From Semisulcospira habei (taxonomy: Eukaryota > Mollusca > Gastropoda > Semisulcospiridae): DNA of 64,000 nucleotides. The notes under the pieces are model-generated. The model had not been told where the DNA came from, searched no databases, and saw nothing but the letters and a program-made list of their open reading frames with translations. Where the stretch lies: the NCBI GenBank assembly GCA_036245525.1, contig BTPG01000001.1, positions 183,712,663 to 183,776,662 of the forward strand, read 5' to 3'. Below, piece after piece: positions 1-11,068 of the stretch; position 1 is the first letter of the stretch, and the number at the start of each line of letters is the position of its first letter. The translations under genes were made by a program, and so were the position numbers.

Positions 1-402
1 CCCCACAGGTGCATTTCCCAAATTTTTGAAGTGTCACTTTTCGACTTTGGATCAGTTGCAGGTGGATTGACCATGATAATTCAAGGTCAATCAATCTCCT
101 GCTGTAGGGACTTGGGGCTAAATGGGTTAAATTTTGCATTCAGTGCTAAAACAGCCTAAGTCCATCCTGTTCCCACCAGCACAGGAGGCAGAGTCACACG
201 AGACACACAAAACTGCTCCAGTCAACTCACAAGACCCCATGCCTGCTGCTGACAAAGCTCGTCTCCACCTATTTCTCCTTTGAGAATGTTCAGTGCTGAT
301 TAACTTTTTCACGGCCATAGACTTATCCATAGTCCGCCATGGGTGACTACAGTCGACTCCAAGGGATCATGTCAAAGGGACCTTTTTGGCTTAGATGCTA
401 TA
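1..402. other. Intronic or flanking DNA, nothing recognised
   Basis: No convincing coding, RNA or repeat signal was seen. Short open frames here show no recognisable domain. The stretch ends where the dispersed repeat beginning GCAAAAGTGAGTCTATG starts. Confidence 0.5.
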
Positions 403-1533
403 GCAAAAGTGAGTCTATGTAATGGGCCATCTGGTGTCTGTCCAGTGTCTGGCACCTGTCATCCATGGTAAACTTAGCTAACGTTGACATTTTCTCGGAG
501 ACTATTTAAGACTCAGACTTCACATTTGGCCCAAGGGTGCTTTGTGCTAAACATTTTCTTTACATGTCAATTTCAGTGACCTCTTAAAGGTCAAGGTCAC
601 AGGGGGCCCAGAAAAGGGTAAAAAATTGCCATATTTTGACGCAAATTGTTTCTCAACAAATACTATTTTCAACTTCAAACCTAAACTTGGTACAGAAATG
701 CCTGAAGGTAAGACCTTTTTATGCATACTAATTTGGATGACCCCTCAGAAAGTTGAAGGGTCACAGGAGGTCGGCAATTCTGTCTGATTTGGCACAAAGG
801 TAGCTGATGATAAAACCTCTCTATGCATACCAATATACCAGTCCCCTTGCAAAGGTCAAAGGTCAAGGGTCATGGGGGGGAGGGGGTCTAGAAAGGGATA
901 AAAAAATAGCCATATATTGACAAAAACTGTTTTTTTTTCTCAAATACTATTTTCAACTTCAAACCCAACCTTGGTATAGAGATACCTGATGATAAGGCCT
1001 TTCTATGCATACAAATTTGAATGACTCCTCGGAAAGGTCAAGGGTCACGGGAGGTTAGCTAGGGTGTGGAAAAAAGCCATTTTTTGTTGGAATTGTGGTT
1101 GTTATCAGGGCTTCCGTTTTAGTGCATCTGTGCGTCTATGACGCATTAAAACTGAAAATCATGTACTGAAAATGTAACTAAGGGGTAGTCAGACGCACTA
1201 AAATTCAGTGCATCTGCGTCCGAGACGCATTATCCTTGCGCCACCATGCGTACGTACCGTAACAGAGGTCGGTGACAGTCGTTCTATTTTTAATGATGAG
1301 TTGGTTAGTTAGTAGCCGCTCGCTCAGTCGCGGCTGCGTTCAGAATCGATCCGACTCCGGGGTCCGTGCAAGTGTAACTGGGTGGGCAAACTGTTAATTT
1401 ATGTGTGGTGTCGGCATGTTATTACAAAGTGCGCGCTAAATGTTGAACTCGTTACTTGCTGTGGACGCACCATACATACTATTATGGGATACGGCATCGT
1501 GCGTTTCACTTTCGATCTTGAACAAAGTTGTAA

Positions 1534-1850
1534 ATGGCGGAGAAAAAGCAAAGGAAGCTGGAATGCTTCGGATTCTTCAATCCGGCACTGTCTGATCTTG
1601 ATAATCGCTAAGAAGAAAGTTGCACTTCGACACCGCCATCTCCATCGACAAGCGGCAGTACCAGATATGATACATCTGGGCCGTGTGTGGCACCACCGCT
1701 GCGATGCAGTTTTTAGAGTTCATGGCTGCGCTGCGTGTATTTCCATGGCTAAAGCATGACGGCACACGAATGGCATGCGCAATGTGCACTGAAGCAAACT
1801 CAAAAAGCAAGTCCAGAAATTTTAACAGAAATAAGTTTGTCAGTTTTTTT
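1534..1850 (+). pseudogene. N-terminal fragment of a hAT/ZNF862-type transposase
   Basis: From the ATG at 1534 a frame reads MAEKKQRKLECFGFFNP and then hits stops. After a shift, the frame near 1745-1840 reads FPWLKHDGTRMACAMCTEA. A 'WL..D...M.C..C' segment followed by basic and serine-rich sequence is characteristic of the N-terminal zinc-binding part of hAT-derived proteins such as ZNF862 or KIAA1586. The region is broken by stops and shifts and has no catalytic domain. Its place within the CAGGG-ended element supports the call. The match is by motif only. Confidence 0.45.
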
Positions 1851-1960
1851 TTTTAATCGTGATCGATCCATCTTCTGGTACACAGTTATTAGGCAAAAAT
1901 TGGAGAAACACGTCTTTCTGAGTGGTTAAATGGGTTGAAATAAACTTTTATGTACATCAG

Positions 1961-1961
<1 letters not shown>

Positions 1962-2028
<67 letters not shown>

Positions 2029-2050
2029 GACAGAGAGAGAGAGAGAGAGA
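1962..2050. repeat. (CA)n plus (GA)n microsatellite
   Basis: About 32 uninterrupted CA units are followed, after a short spacer, by about ten GA units. The open frames through this block are artefacts of the repeat. Confidence 0.95.
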
Positions 2051-2748
2051 GTTTAGACATGTCACACTTTGGTTGTCAATCTGCCGCATTCAGCAGAAAA
2101 CGCTATATTCTCTATTACAATACATTATCAAACGATCATACAAATAAATAAATAGATATATGTTTTTCTGTGTGTGAGAGAGCGCGAGCGAGACAGGATT
2201 TTGCGCGATAGCTCACCAGTTAAAGAATCAGTATCATGGAAAGAACACACACACTGTCACAACACATTTAAAGAGGAGAGAGCGAAATGAGTTAATTTAT
2301 TTTAAGGAACATACAGATGATGCAGTTTTTCTTAAATAAATCTGCGGACCCTCTATAATGCTCAGATGGGGGGCTGTGTACCCTCTAAAATTTATACCTG
2401 GGAGTCTACAGACCCTTTAAAGTGTTGTGAAAATGGAAGCCCTGTGATATCGACTTTTTTCCCAAACTTTTCAATCAAATTTGGCATAAAAGTCGCTGAT
2501 GATAACACCTTTCTATGCATACTAATTTGGTCGACCCCTCACAAAAGTCAAGGGGCACAGAGGGTTGACGAATGTGTGAAAAATGCATACATGTTGAAAA
2601 AAGGATTGCGCTGGTACAAAAGCCAACACTTTAGACACTTGAACACATGCTTATTTCAGTGACATGTGGGAAAGGTCAAAGTCACAAGGGTCACACTTAT
2701 TATGTGGATTGGTCATACACGTGAGCCTTAAGGGCTTTGCCTTTTTTG

Positions 2749-3448
2749 GAATCCCCATGGTACAATGTTTCCACTAGCATAACTAACTGATGCCAGTGAC
2801 GCACAACCTCCTACCCTTCACCCCCTGACACCGTTTGTAGTGGTATAATCTGATGTGTAGTGGCGGTTCCCCATCAAAAGAGTTCATCATGCGAAAATGG
2901 CTGCAAGTTTGAAAATTCGCTTTCACTATGCCAGAGGTTTTTGTCCTTTTTTTCAATGATGAAGATAGCGAAGGGCCTGAAAAGGATTCTGATTAAGACT
3001 TTGATGATTTTGCTGATGAAGAATGGTTGCCAGAACCAGAAAATTACAAAAGAAGTCCTTGAACAGATTCATGAAAATGTGTCAGACGATGTTTGTGTCA
3101 TGTGCGCTCCATGTGTATTGTAAACATTTTGAAAGTTGTTTGTGTAATCAGTCCATCAAAGTTACATCATAAATATGAACTTTGTCATCTGCCCCCAATA
3201 CACACAAAATTTGAGGTAAATATCTTAAATAGTTTCTGAGATACAAGCAATTAAAGAGATCTACCATCCAGTAGTTCACACACCTAACAAAAATTGACAC
3301 TAGGAACAAGCGTTCCTGTATAAATTTGGTGGTGAAATAGTTAATCAATAAGTAACACCAAGAGATGGCCATAGGTGCTTGCTCGGTGTTACCAATATTT
3401 AACTCATTAATGCAAATTTATTGAGTGCAGTGCCACTGTTTGTTGCAG
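2749..3448. other. Intron sequence upstream of the first exon
   Basis: There is no supported gene. A short frame from the ATG at 2938 reads FNDEDSEGPEKDSD then, after one stop, DFDDFADEEWLPEPENY. This acidic stretch recalls the N-terminus of piggyBac-type transposases, but no transposase core follows. The last 30 bases form a normal polypyrimidine/AG acceptor before the LDLa exon. Confidence 0.35.
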
Positions 3449-3568
3449 ACGTTCCATTGCCGTGTGAGCCAAACGAGTTCAGGTGTAATAATGGGCGGTG
3501 TGCCATGAAAATCTGGCGCTGTGATGGCGACAATGACTGTGGGGATGGATCTGACGAGTCCAACTGCC
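3449..3568 (+). CDS. HSPG2: Perlecan exon: LDL-receptor class A repeat (third-type)
   Basis: This 120-bp exon lies between a ttgcag acceptor and a gtgagt donor and is phase 1 on both sides, as is usual for LDLa exons. It encodes one LDLa module with six cysteines and the calcium-binding acidic cluster ([13 protein letters not shown]). Perlecan domain II carries four such modules, and the CEPNEFRC start and WRCDGD segment resemble the third module of vertebrate perlecan. The product is a secreted basement-membrane heparan sulfate proteoglycan. LDLa repeats also occur in LRP-type receptors, but the following Ig and laminin exons settle the assignment. Upstream exons lie outside the window. Confidence 0.9.
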
Positions 3569-3680
3569 GTGAGTAACACAGCCTCTCATTCTTTGTTTAA
3601 CCCATTTAACCCGATCGCCACATTTCCCAAATTTTGGAGCTGTCACCTAATGACTACAGTAGAACCTCCAATGAGCAGTC

Positions 3681-4092
3681 ACCCCACTTGCTCCCCCTGC
3701 CAATCCCCCTCCCCTCAACCCAAAAAGTGGCCGTAAACGGCAGGTGACTGTTCACAAGAGGTTTGATGGAATCGGACCTAGGCTTGCTTGTGACTGATAA
3801 TAGCATACAGATGTGTCATCACTTTTTACACGAAAACAGGACCTCTGTTGGCCTCTTCATGCTTCTGTGAAGTGCGATACATGTGACCCCACTTGCTCCC
3901 CCTGCCAATCCCCCTCCCCCCAACCCAAAAAGTGGCCGTAAACGGCAGGTGACTGTTCACAAGAGGTTTGATGGAATCGGACCTAGGCTTGCTTGTGACT
4001 CTGATAAAAGCATACAGATGTGTCATCACTTTTTACACGAAAACAGGACCTCTGTTGGCCTCTTCATGCTTCTGTGAAGTGCGATACATGTA
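3681..4092. repeat. Tandem duplication, ~206-bp unit, two copies
   Basis: The segment 3681-3885 is repeated almost exactly at 3886-4092, with a 2-base indel and a few substitutions. Both contain AAAAAGTGGCCGTAAACGG and GCCTCTTCATGCTTCTG. A diverged relative of the first half (GTCCGTAAACGGCAGGTGACC) also occurs at 28240-28265, so the unit derives from a dispersed repeat. Confidence 0.85.
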
Positions 4093-4790
4093 CTTGTGAC
4101 ACCAATGTTTCCTTATCTTCAGTGATGAAAGAAAATACCAATGTGTTTGTGTGTACTAGTAAGGGATGGAGAAAGAGCAGTGTGTCACTGCCTTGTTCTT
4201 GCCTTAACCCTTTAGCATTTGTTCTGGGAATAACCGGGAGCTGCGGAAGCGGCCGCTACTATTCGTTCCGGGAGTATGTGACTTGGGTTTATCCATCACT
4301 CGGTGGCCTTCACCTGGCTTCTCAAACAGAACCAACCACTGCTGGGGAAACCCCAAGGGATCCAGTCATATCTTAGGGCTATTTTTACATGTACACACCC
4401 GTGATTTTGTGTAGTAGATTCTGGAAGTGGCAGCATTATTTTCATTCACAAATAGGACCATGAGAAAATGGTGGCTACCAGTGATGGGGGCAATATTCCT
4501 GACTATACAGAGGAGTGTGCATGTGTTATTTTGAGAGATGCTGAGAAATACGCAAGACAAGAATTTCTTGATTCAGATACTAACTTTAAAGATAACTTTG
4601 ATGCAGATTTAAACACTTTAAATGGCCTAAAAGACGACTTTCTTCTCATGACCTCTTTGTCAAAATGGCTGTCAGCCGCGCGAGCAATACCAGTGCGGGA
4701 GTTAGTGGAAGCAACGGGTCCCACTCACAATCTGCAGAGGTAACAAACCACTAGAATGTTTCCTTTTATTTCTCCCTCCATCTCAGATAT
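4093..4790. other. Intron sequence, nothing recognised
   Basis: An open frame of 91 codons lies at 4468-4743 on the + strand, but it shows no domain, splice signals or repeat match that I recognise. The stretch ends at the DIRS left terminus. Confidence 0.4.
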
Positions 4791-4985
4791 ATTTATTTTC
4801 TCAAAATCATTACTGATGACATTACAAATTGGAACCTTCGCTTAACTCATAATTTTAGCCAGAAAACTTACTGTGTGCCCCTCATACTAGGGGGGGCAAC
4901 CACTGGGGAGCCATAGCCTGGATACCTCGAGTGGTCTCCCATACTACCTTATCTGGTGGTGCACTCACCCTTTCCCGCCAGTGAC
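4791..4985 (+). repeat. DIRS copy 1 left inverted terminal repeat
   Basis: It runs from TTTATTTTCTCAAAATC to CTTTCCCGCCAGTGA and matches the reverse complement of 13748-13930 with few differences. Its outermost ~35 bases are complementary to the left half of the internal complementary region. Confidence 0.9.
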
Positions 4986-5257
4986 TTCGCTAGCTCAGTT
5001 AAAGTCGGTCGTGTGCACCTCGTGCTCCGACCTTTCACTGTGTGAACTCTACTTGGGATCTCGACTTGTGTGATTCTTAGTCCTTTTAAGGAAGGAAAAA
5101 GATTATAAAAGAAAAGAAAAAAAGAAGGATTATTCTATACTTGTGTGGGTTGTGTGATTCTGTATTCAAGATGGACAGGTAAAGCTTCGGTTACTGCCTC
5201 AGCTCGCATTTTGACCGGGCGACGGCATTTCCCGAATTTCACAATTTTTGAATTTGT

Positions 5258-7557
5258 ATGTGCGCGACCGGTCGGGAACTCGGACCCTCCTTCAGGCTCC
5301 GAGCACTCGCAAGGCCTATGTCTGTCTTATGTTACAGTGCTCAAGTGAGGACTTGCACCCTGTGTGGTGAATTTCAATGGCCTAGTGACGTGCATGATGT
5401 TTGTCTTCCCTGTTCAGGCTGTTCCTCCAGTCGACCGTGCGCGCTGTGCACTACTTGGAAGGAAGACCGTTGGTCACAACTTTGGTCCTTTTACAGGAGA
5501 GAAAGGCCGGCACGCAAAGGCGCTGCTGTACCTTTGAATGTGAGGCATAGAAATGCAATTTAGACATCGGTTGTGTGTCAGCGCAAAAACGGGTTCTGCT
5601 GCCCTCACAGGTGCCTCGTGCAGTGCTGCCTCGTCCTGCGCGGACGATTGAGCCTAGTAGCAGCCTTAGGGATTCGCCATCCCGCACAGCACCAAGAGCT
5701 CTATTATACCCTTCAATCCACAGAAGGGGAGACAGGCCAGGCAGGGGTTTGCTACCCTATGATTTAGTTAGGCCTTTGAGAGCTCAGTCCCCTCGCAGAG
5801 AATATGTTGGGTCAAACAGTAGCCCTCCTGGCAATAAGAGAACCCAGGCAGCAGAAGCGGGGGACCCCCCCCTCGGACTGGAGAGCGCCCTTCTGCCATA
5901 GGCCGGACCAGCGCTTGGACAGGGTCACACCTTCGGGGACTCACTCCGAGGGGGACAGGATGTCAAAGCGCAATGTTGATAGGTCTCGGGGTAAGGTAAG
6001 AGAAAGAGAATTTTTGGGGTCCAGAGATAGAGAGTGGCACCACTGGCGTTCCACTGGCGATGTTTACCTCCTTCAAGAGTGGACCAGTGTGGTCAGTTCT
6101 ATCAGCTGTCGTAGAGAGAGTAAAGAGAGAGAGAATATGAATAGACGACGGACCCCCGAAACACAAAAATACCAAAGAGTTCGATCTTCGCGTTCGGATG
6201 AACGGGCGCAGCGTATGGAGTCGACGCGGGACAGAGACCGCATTCGAGTGGACGTCTCGCGCCAACGGACATCGTCACGACAACGGGATGCACAGTTTCC
6301 AGCCAGGCGCAGCAGATCCGCAGGCCGGTTGGACAGCCATCGCACGCCTCAGGAGGAACAGGTTTGTCGACAGCGGGGTGAACTCTCTCGGGACAACCGG
6401 TGGATGACTTCTCGGCGGGATCGGAGCAGTCCTCATCGACCTTCCACAGGCCAGGATTACAGACGCCCAGCAGAGACTTCGTTCCGGTCGACACTGGGAC
6501 CTACCACTACTGCTTCTATTTCTCTGCGCGCGGCGGTGGACGAGGAGGCACTTAGTCTTCATCCGGAGGATTCAGTGTCAATGCTGGGAATCGACGATGA
6601 AGACGCACTGACTTCACCGGGTCAGCGTTCTCCTATCTCCAGCATCGCTGTGGACGCGACTTCGATGTCTTCTACTCTACTCGTTGGGATTTGCATGAAG
6701 CGGCTCACCTCATTGCTGCGTTTTTTATGCCGGAACACTGTCCACCTTCTCCACCTGTGAAGAGGAAGGCGGTGGCGATGGTCGACACACCTCGGCAGGC
6801 CAAGCGCATCAAGAATCTGCCTCAACCGGCAGGTTTCAGGGACCTCTCGGAGGCGTTCTCAGCACATCTTTGCACGGACGGAGTTGGAGAGCAGGGATTC
6901 TTCTATGACAGGCGCTGGCCGGTGGGAATGGAATCGACGTGGATTTCCATCATTACTGGTTTGCGGGACACTCCCTGGCATTCAGCTGTACTCTTCCTAC
7001 GGTGGACAAGGAGGCCTTCGTCCAAGCAGGACTAACACAGCGTTCCCTGTCGACAGGACTGGACAAGATGGCCGCACTGGTTTGGAATTCCCTGGCGTGC
7101 ACCAGTTTCCTGGAGATGGCGACACAGTCAGTGGTCAGGAGGATGGAGAACACCTGGGATCTTGGGGCTTCAGCTCCCTTACAGGAGATCCACGCGGTAC
7201 TGATTGCAGCGAATAGAGCGGCCTTCCATGCTTCAGTCACCGCCATGGCGGCGGCTTCAAATTGCGATCTGTTACGACGGGATGAGCTTGTGAAACGATG
7301 CACCCTTGGGCGGCAACCTGCTGTTCGGACCGACGTGGCAGGAGGTACGGGTGTCCAACAAGGATCTGTGGCCAGCCCCAGCTAGAGTAGTCTCAGCACG
7401 CTTTCAGTCAGCCTGCAGAGCCGTGGGTCGTGCCCTGCGGTTCTTCAGACCCTCCTCTTCCCGACAGTCCCAAGGCCGAGGCGGAGCCTTCTCCCTGCCA
7501 GCGCGTTCGCGTGCCTTCGCCGCACCCTCCACTTCCTGGTCCAGAGGCTCTCGGTAA
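5258..7557 (+). pseudogene. DIRS copy 1 gag-like region
   Basis: Consecutive open frames make up the putative gag ORF, so frameshifts and stops have accumulated. It begins with a cysteine-rich module (about 5340-5510: VRTCTLCGEFQWPSD, then CLPCSGC and CALC) that could bind zinc. Next come an arginine/serine-rich, probably disordered stretch (about 5950-6500), an acidic stretch and a helical part ending near LLFGPTWQEVRVSNKDLW (about 7310-7370). The second DIRS copy near 62250-62400 keeps the same cysteine module, so it is a conserved part of this family's structural protein. Its function in particle or RNA binding is inferred. Confidence 0.6.
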
Positions 7558-8453
7558 CGGGGCTGTGGCCGGGCTCGCTGACCTGTCCCCGATCCTCCCG
7601 CCAATACCTGCTGGGTCTCCGGTCGGTGGGAGGTTAGCTCTTCACAGCGGAGCATGGATACAGCTGTTTTCGGACGACCCTTGGATCATCTCGACAGTGA
7701 TGGAGGGCGTGAGGATCTCCTTCCTGTCACCTCCCCCACTCAGACACTCCCCCCTTTGGACGCCAGTACCATTAGAACGAGACAGGGTGACAGCATTACA
7801 GAGCGAAGTGGAGGCACTTTTACAGAAGGGGGCCACGGAGGTGGTCCTGCGTTGCGACTCCCCCGCATTCTACAGTCGTCTCTTCCTCGTACTGAAACCA
7901 GGGGGGGAAATGGAGGCCGATCATCGATATTTCGTCTTTAAACAAATTTATTGTGGCACCACACTACAAGATGGGGACGGCCAGAGCGCTGCAAGCAGGG
8001 GTACGTCCTCAGGACTTTGCAGTAAGCCTCGACCTCGCGGATGCATATCTGCACGTTCCCATCCATCCAGCCTCGCGACGTTACCTACGCTTCGCTTTTC
8101 AAGGGATTGTTTACCAGTTTCAGGCCCTACCTTTCGGACTGAACCTCAGCCCTTGGGTTTTTACCAGAATTGTGGATGGAGTGATGGCAAGGTTCCGACA
8201 GACAGCTTCCAGTCCGACATCCAACTACCTGGACGACTTGCTGTTATGGATCCAGGTGGCGTGCATTTTGGAGACCGACAGAGATGACCTGCTCGCACTA
8301 CTCCGTCATCTGGGATTCCTATCCAATGGAGGCAGTCCGATTTGGTACCATCTCGCCATTTTGTCCACCTGGGGATGGAGTTTTTAAACGATCTAAATCA
8401 AGTAAGACTACCGGAGGGATGGATTCAGACTGTAATGGAAGCGGTGCTTGGAG
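7558..8453 (+). pseudogene. DIRS copy 1 reverse transcriptase (first part)
   Basis: Frame 2 encodes the lead-in (GGRLALHSGAWIQLF and FYSRLFLVLKPGG). A frameshift near 7910-7950 moves the frame to the catalytic block: VSLDLADAYLHVPIHP (motif A), FGLNLSPWVFTRIV and NYLDDLLLW (catalytic DD). Another shift precedes the transposon insertion at 8454. In the DIRS family this enzyme copies the element RNA for circularisation. The reading frame at 8447-8453 is continuous with the RNase H frame at 11069 once the inserted transposon and one target duplication are ignored. Confidence 0.85.
8447..8453 (+). repeat. Target-site duplication CTTGGAG (left)
   Basis: CTTGGAG here is repeated at 11062-11068, immediately outside the TIR transposon 8454-11061. 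Confidence 0.75.
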
Positions 8454-11061
8454 TAGGTAGGTCCACCCCCATTTTTTAAAAAAAAGAAGTAACACAATAC
8501 AACTCAAACTAACAAATTTAGTAGAAAGTATACATCGAACTGAGTATACATGCCGAATGGCAAGTCTGTAGCTCAAATACTTTCCGAGATATACAAGTTT
8601 GAATTTTTAAGGAAATCGGCAGATTCTGCAAATTGAAGGAAACCCATAGTTCAGCCAACTATAACTTCAACATTTATAAATGCACAGTGCTGTAATTTAG
8701 TCTGTCTGGTCAAAGTAGTGTGTTGTCTTAGCTAATTTTTTTTCAGGCTTCACAAATGCATGGTCACTTTGCAAAATCACCTCAAAAATGAGAAAAATCA
8801 AAATTTTGACAAAAGGAATTGAGGTAGAGATGCGCATTGAACTAAAATGGCCATATCTCAGCAACTACTATAGTTAAAAGCATGGTTCTTATATCAAATT
8901 GTACAGCAGAACATGAAGCATCATTTGAAAGTGAGTATTTATTACTATGAACAAATCCTTCACAGTTGTTCAAAGTGTGTGTGTTTGTGCATGTGTATTG
9001 TGTGTGCGCGCGTGTGCCGGCGTGTGCGCGCGCATGACAAGAGTTTCAAGTTGTTTTGACAAAGAGTTTGTAGCTGACGTGCAAGTTTTTTTTTTTTTTT
9101 TTACCATGTCAACTACTTGATGTCACTTCTGATTTGTTCTGGCGTCCATGTTTTGGAACCATCTTTTCTTCCGCTTCTCTGGCCAAACTTTCTGCTAAAT
9201 CTACTCCAAATAGGCCTCCCCACATGCGCCCCTGCCCAGCAGTGTTGGTAGCTCTTGATGATTCAGGATATCATTGAAGAGAGACCTAATCTCAGCCCAG
9301 GTGTGACCCTCCTCTTTCAATAAGTGGAGCTAAAGGAACAGCCTATTGTCAACAGTTATGTTGGGTATCTGTTGTGGTTTTCCTCTTTTCTTAGGTCCTA
9401 TTCTCATTCTCTCTTGAAGAAGATGGAACTAGCTGTCCTGTGTAAAGAGTGCCTCAATTTATAGTAATTATACTAACAAGTAACATACTTATTTGCATAT
9501 CAATGAGGTTTCAGTAACTCACAACAGGATAAACAAGCCCACTTATATTAACCCCATAGATCTTGGATGTAAACAAAACCGTGCCATCAATCCACGTCTA
9601 CCTGGCAATGCGTCGTCTGCTACGCCACCACGAGTTACTGAACGTGATGATGTTTAACCACAGAATAATATTTGCAGCTTGAAATCTTGTTCGTCTAATT
9701 TGTTATCACGAAAAGCTTTAGTTCTAAATATATGCACTTAAAAATATTATTATTATCCCCTTAAAACGAAGTAGAAAATCAGTTTACGATTGCAATCAGG
9801 CGAGGCAACTGCTTTGTTTTGTCCCGTACACATCGAGTAAAATCATCTTAAATATCACATACTTCCAGCCAAAATTATACTTTAAAAATCAACAGAAAAA
9901 CAATCTAATATCAAAAGACAGATTTACAATTGTACTTTCGTAAAGACTGGCTGAAATCTTCGAGAACAAGAGTCGATTTACCGGTCGCCTCGACTGCCAT
10001 GCGTGTGCAGCCGTCGGACGCATACACAATGACGTCACGGGGTCCACATTTTGCCCCTGCATTTTTGATCAACTTCCGTTTGCGCTTCGAACCGAATTCT
10101 AAGCGAAAGAGCATGATTTTCTCTTTCAAATGGTACCAAATTTAATGAAATTTATTGTAATATGTCACCAGGAGAATGGATTTTCTCCAAACATTTACGA
10201 TTTTCTGCATTTTGTAACTTTAAGGCTTACGAGTTTCCAAACGAATTTGGTACCAAAATATTCTACGGGAATTCCCGTTTCCGTTAACACCAACTGTAGC
10301 GCGATGCGTTACTGTGATCAAAAATGATCGCGATTTTCCGAGCACTGCTGTCTACCGGTGTGGCGGTCTGAGATAGGCCCGGTCTGAGACAGGCTCATCG
10401 CAGTTGTGCGCATGCGCGGTAGCAGACGACTTTGCAGTCTCAGTTTGTTTACGATTTTTTAAATTAAATGATTAATTTTATTCAAACTATTAATAAGATT
10501 ATAAATTTCTCATGGCATACAAACAATACACACACAGTTACAATACTTAAAACTAACGTAGATCAAGTACGTTTGCGAAGATGTATTTCACGGCAAAAGT
10601 CATTGTCTGAGTGTGCGAACCTATCAACTGAATGCTCACTTAAGTTTTTATTTTTTAAAAGATATTTGTATAAATATAGTAAATAAGTATTATTTAATTA
10701 GTTTACTAGAGACTGCAAAGTCGTCTGCTACCGCGCATGCGCACAACTGCGATGAGCCTGTCTCAGACCGGGCCTATCTCAGACCGCCACACCGGCTTCT
10801 GCCTGACCTCGGGAAAAAAATCACCGGTGCTCGCTGAGAGCGTATGCGATAGGCTGCAGAAAAGCTTTCCCAAACATCACATATGCTACTCACAGCACAA
10901 CAAACACAAGAAACATTATGTTAAAGGTTGATTGTATTTGAGGATTATTTTGGGGGGTGATAAAAATGCATAATAAGGCAGATATGCATTGTTGAAAATC
11001 GGCAAGTTTAGGTTCAAATTTGGTATGATGGCAGCCATTACTGAAGGGATGGACCTACCTA
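8454..11061. mobile_element. Non-autonomous TIR DNA transposon inside the DIRS element
   Basis: The left end is TAGGTAGGTCCACCC and the right end is the complement of TAGGTAGGTCCATCC. Both are bounded by the 7-bp duplication CTTGGAG. Removing it makes the DIRS RT/RNase H frame continuous, which confirms the borders. The 2.6-kb interior has no transposase, only short unremarkable frames, GT-rich sequence near 8978-9035 and a fold-back element at 10354-10795. A 7-bp duplication does not point clearly to one superfamily; P-, Dada- or hAT-like are possibilities. Confidence 0.7.
10354..10795. repeat. Fold-back (MITE-like) element with ~85-bp inverted arms
   Basis: The left arm (10354-10438) and right arm (10709-10795) are near-perfect inverted copies beginning ACCGGTGTGGCGGTCTGAG and running inward to CTTTGCAGTCTC. 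About 270 bp of AT-rich sequence lies between them. There is no coding potential. The arms carry CTGAGA/TCTGAG sub-repeats. Confidence 0.85.
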
Positions 11062-11068
11062 CTTGGAG

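Larger units (their letters stand above)
1106..2444 (+). mobile_element. hAT-like DNA transposon, decayed
   Basis: The element starts CAGGGCTTCCGTTTT and ends with the complement of CAGGGCTTCCATTTT: ten identical terminal bases followed by a shared TTTT. CAGGG termini are typical of hAT transposons. Its flanks align to neighbouring positions of the uninterrupted dispersed repeat, so both borders are well placed. The target duplication is degraded: the flanks are similar AT-rich 7-8-mers, not identical. Internally it has a zinc-finger-like coding relic and a long CA repeat, but no transposase catalytic core, so it is non-autonomous or internally deleted. Confidence 0.65.
403..2748 (+). repeat. 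AGGTCA-rich dispersed repeat, copy A (split by a hAT element)
   Basis: This copy starts GCAAAAGTGAGTCTATG and ends near CACGTGAGCC..AAGGGCTTTGCC, the same ends as the block at 21276-22416. Inside are divergent monomers of about 150-170 bp. Each has a TTCAAA(C)CCAAACTTGG-like stretch, a CCTTTCTATGCATAC stretch and an AGGTCAAGGGTCAC-like stretch (about 588-600, 850-873, 1031-1048, 2660-2690). The hAT-like element at 1106-2444 interrupts it, because the sequence on both sides matches adjacent parts of the intact copies at 22150-22220 and 28600-28670. No coding capacity is evident, and the class is unknown. Confidence 0.75.

Noticed and set aside
2860..3123. piggyBac-derived gene
   Set aside because: Only a short acidic stretch resembles a transposase N-terminus, the frame is broken and no core domain follows.
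3449..3568. LDLa exon as part of an LRP-type receptor
   Set aside because: The next exons encode a second LDLa, a perlecan-type Ig and laminin domain III with matching phases, so perlecan explains all of them.
4468..4743. 91-codon plus-strand ORF as a gene
   Set aside because: No recognisable domain, no splice or promoter context, and an overlapping antisense frame of similar size.
9911..10129. 72-codon minus-strand ORF inside the TIR transposon as a transposase fragment
   Set aside because: It has no catalytic motif, and the opposite strand is open over the same interval, so neither can be supported.
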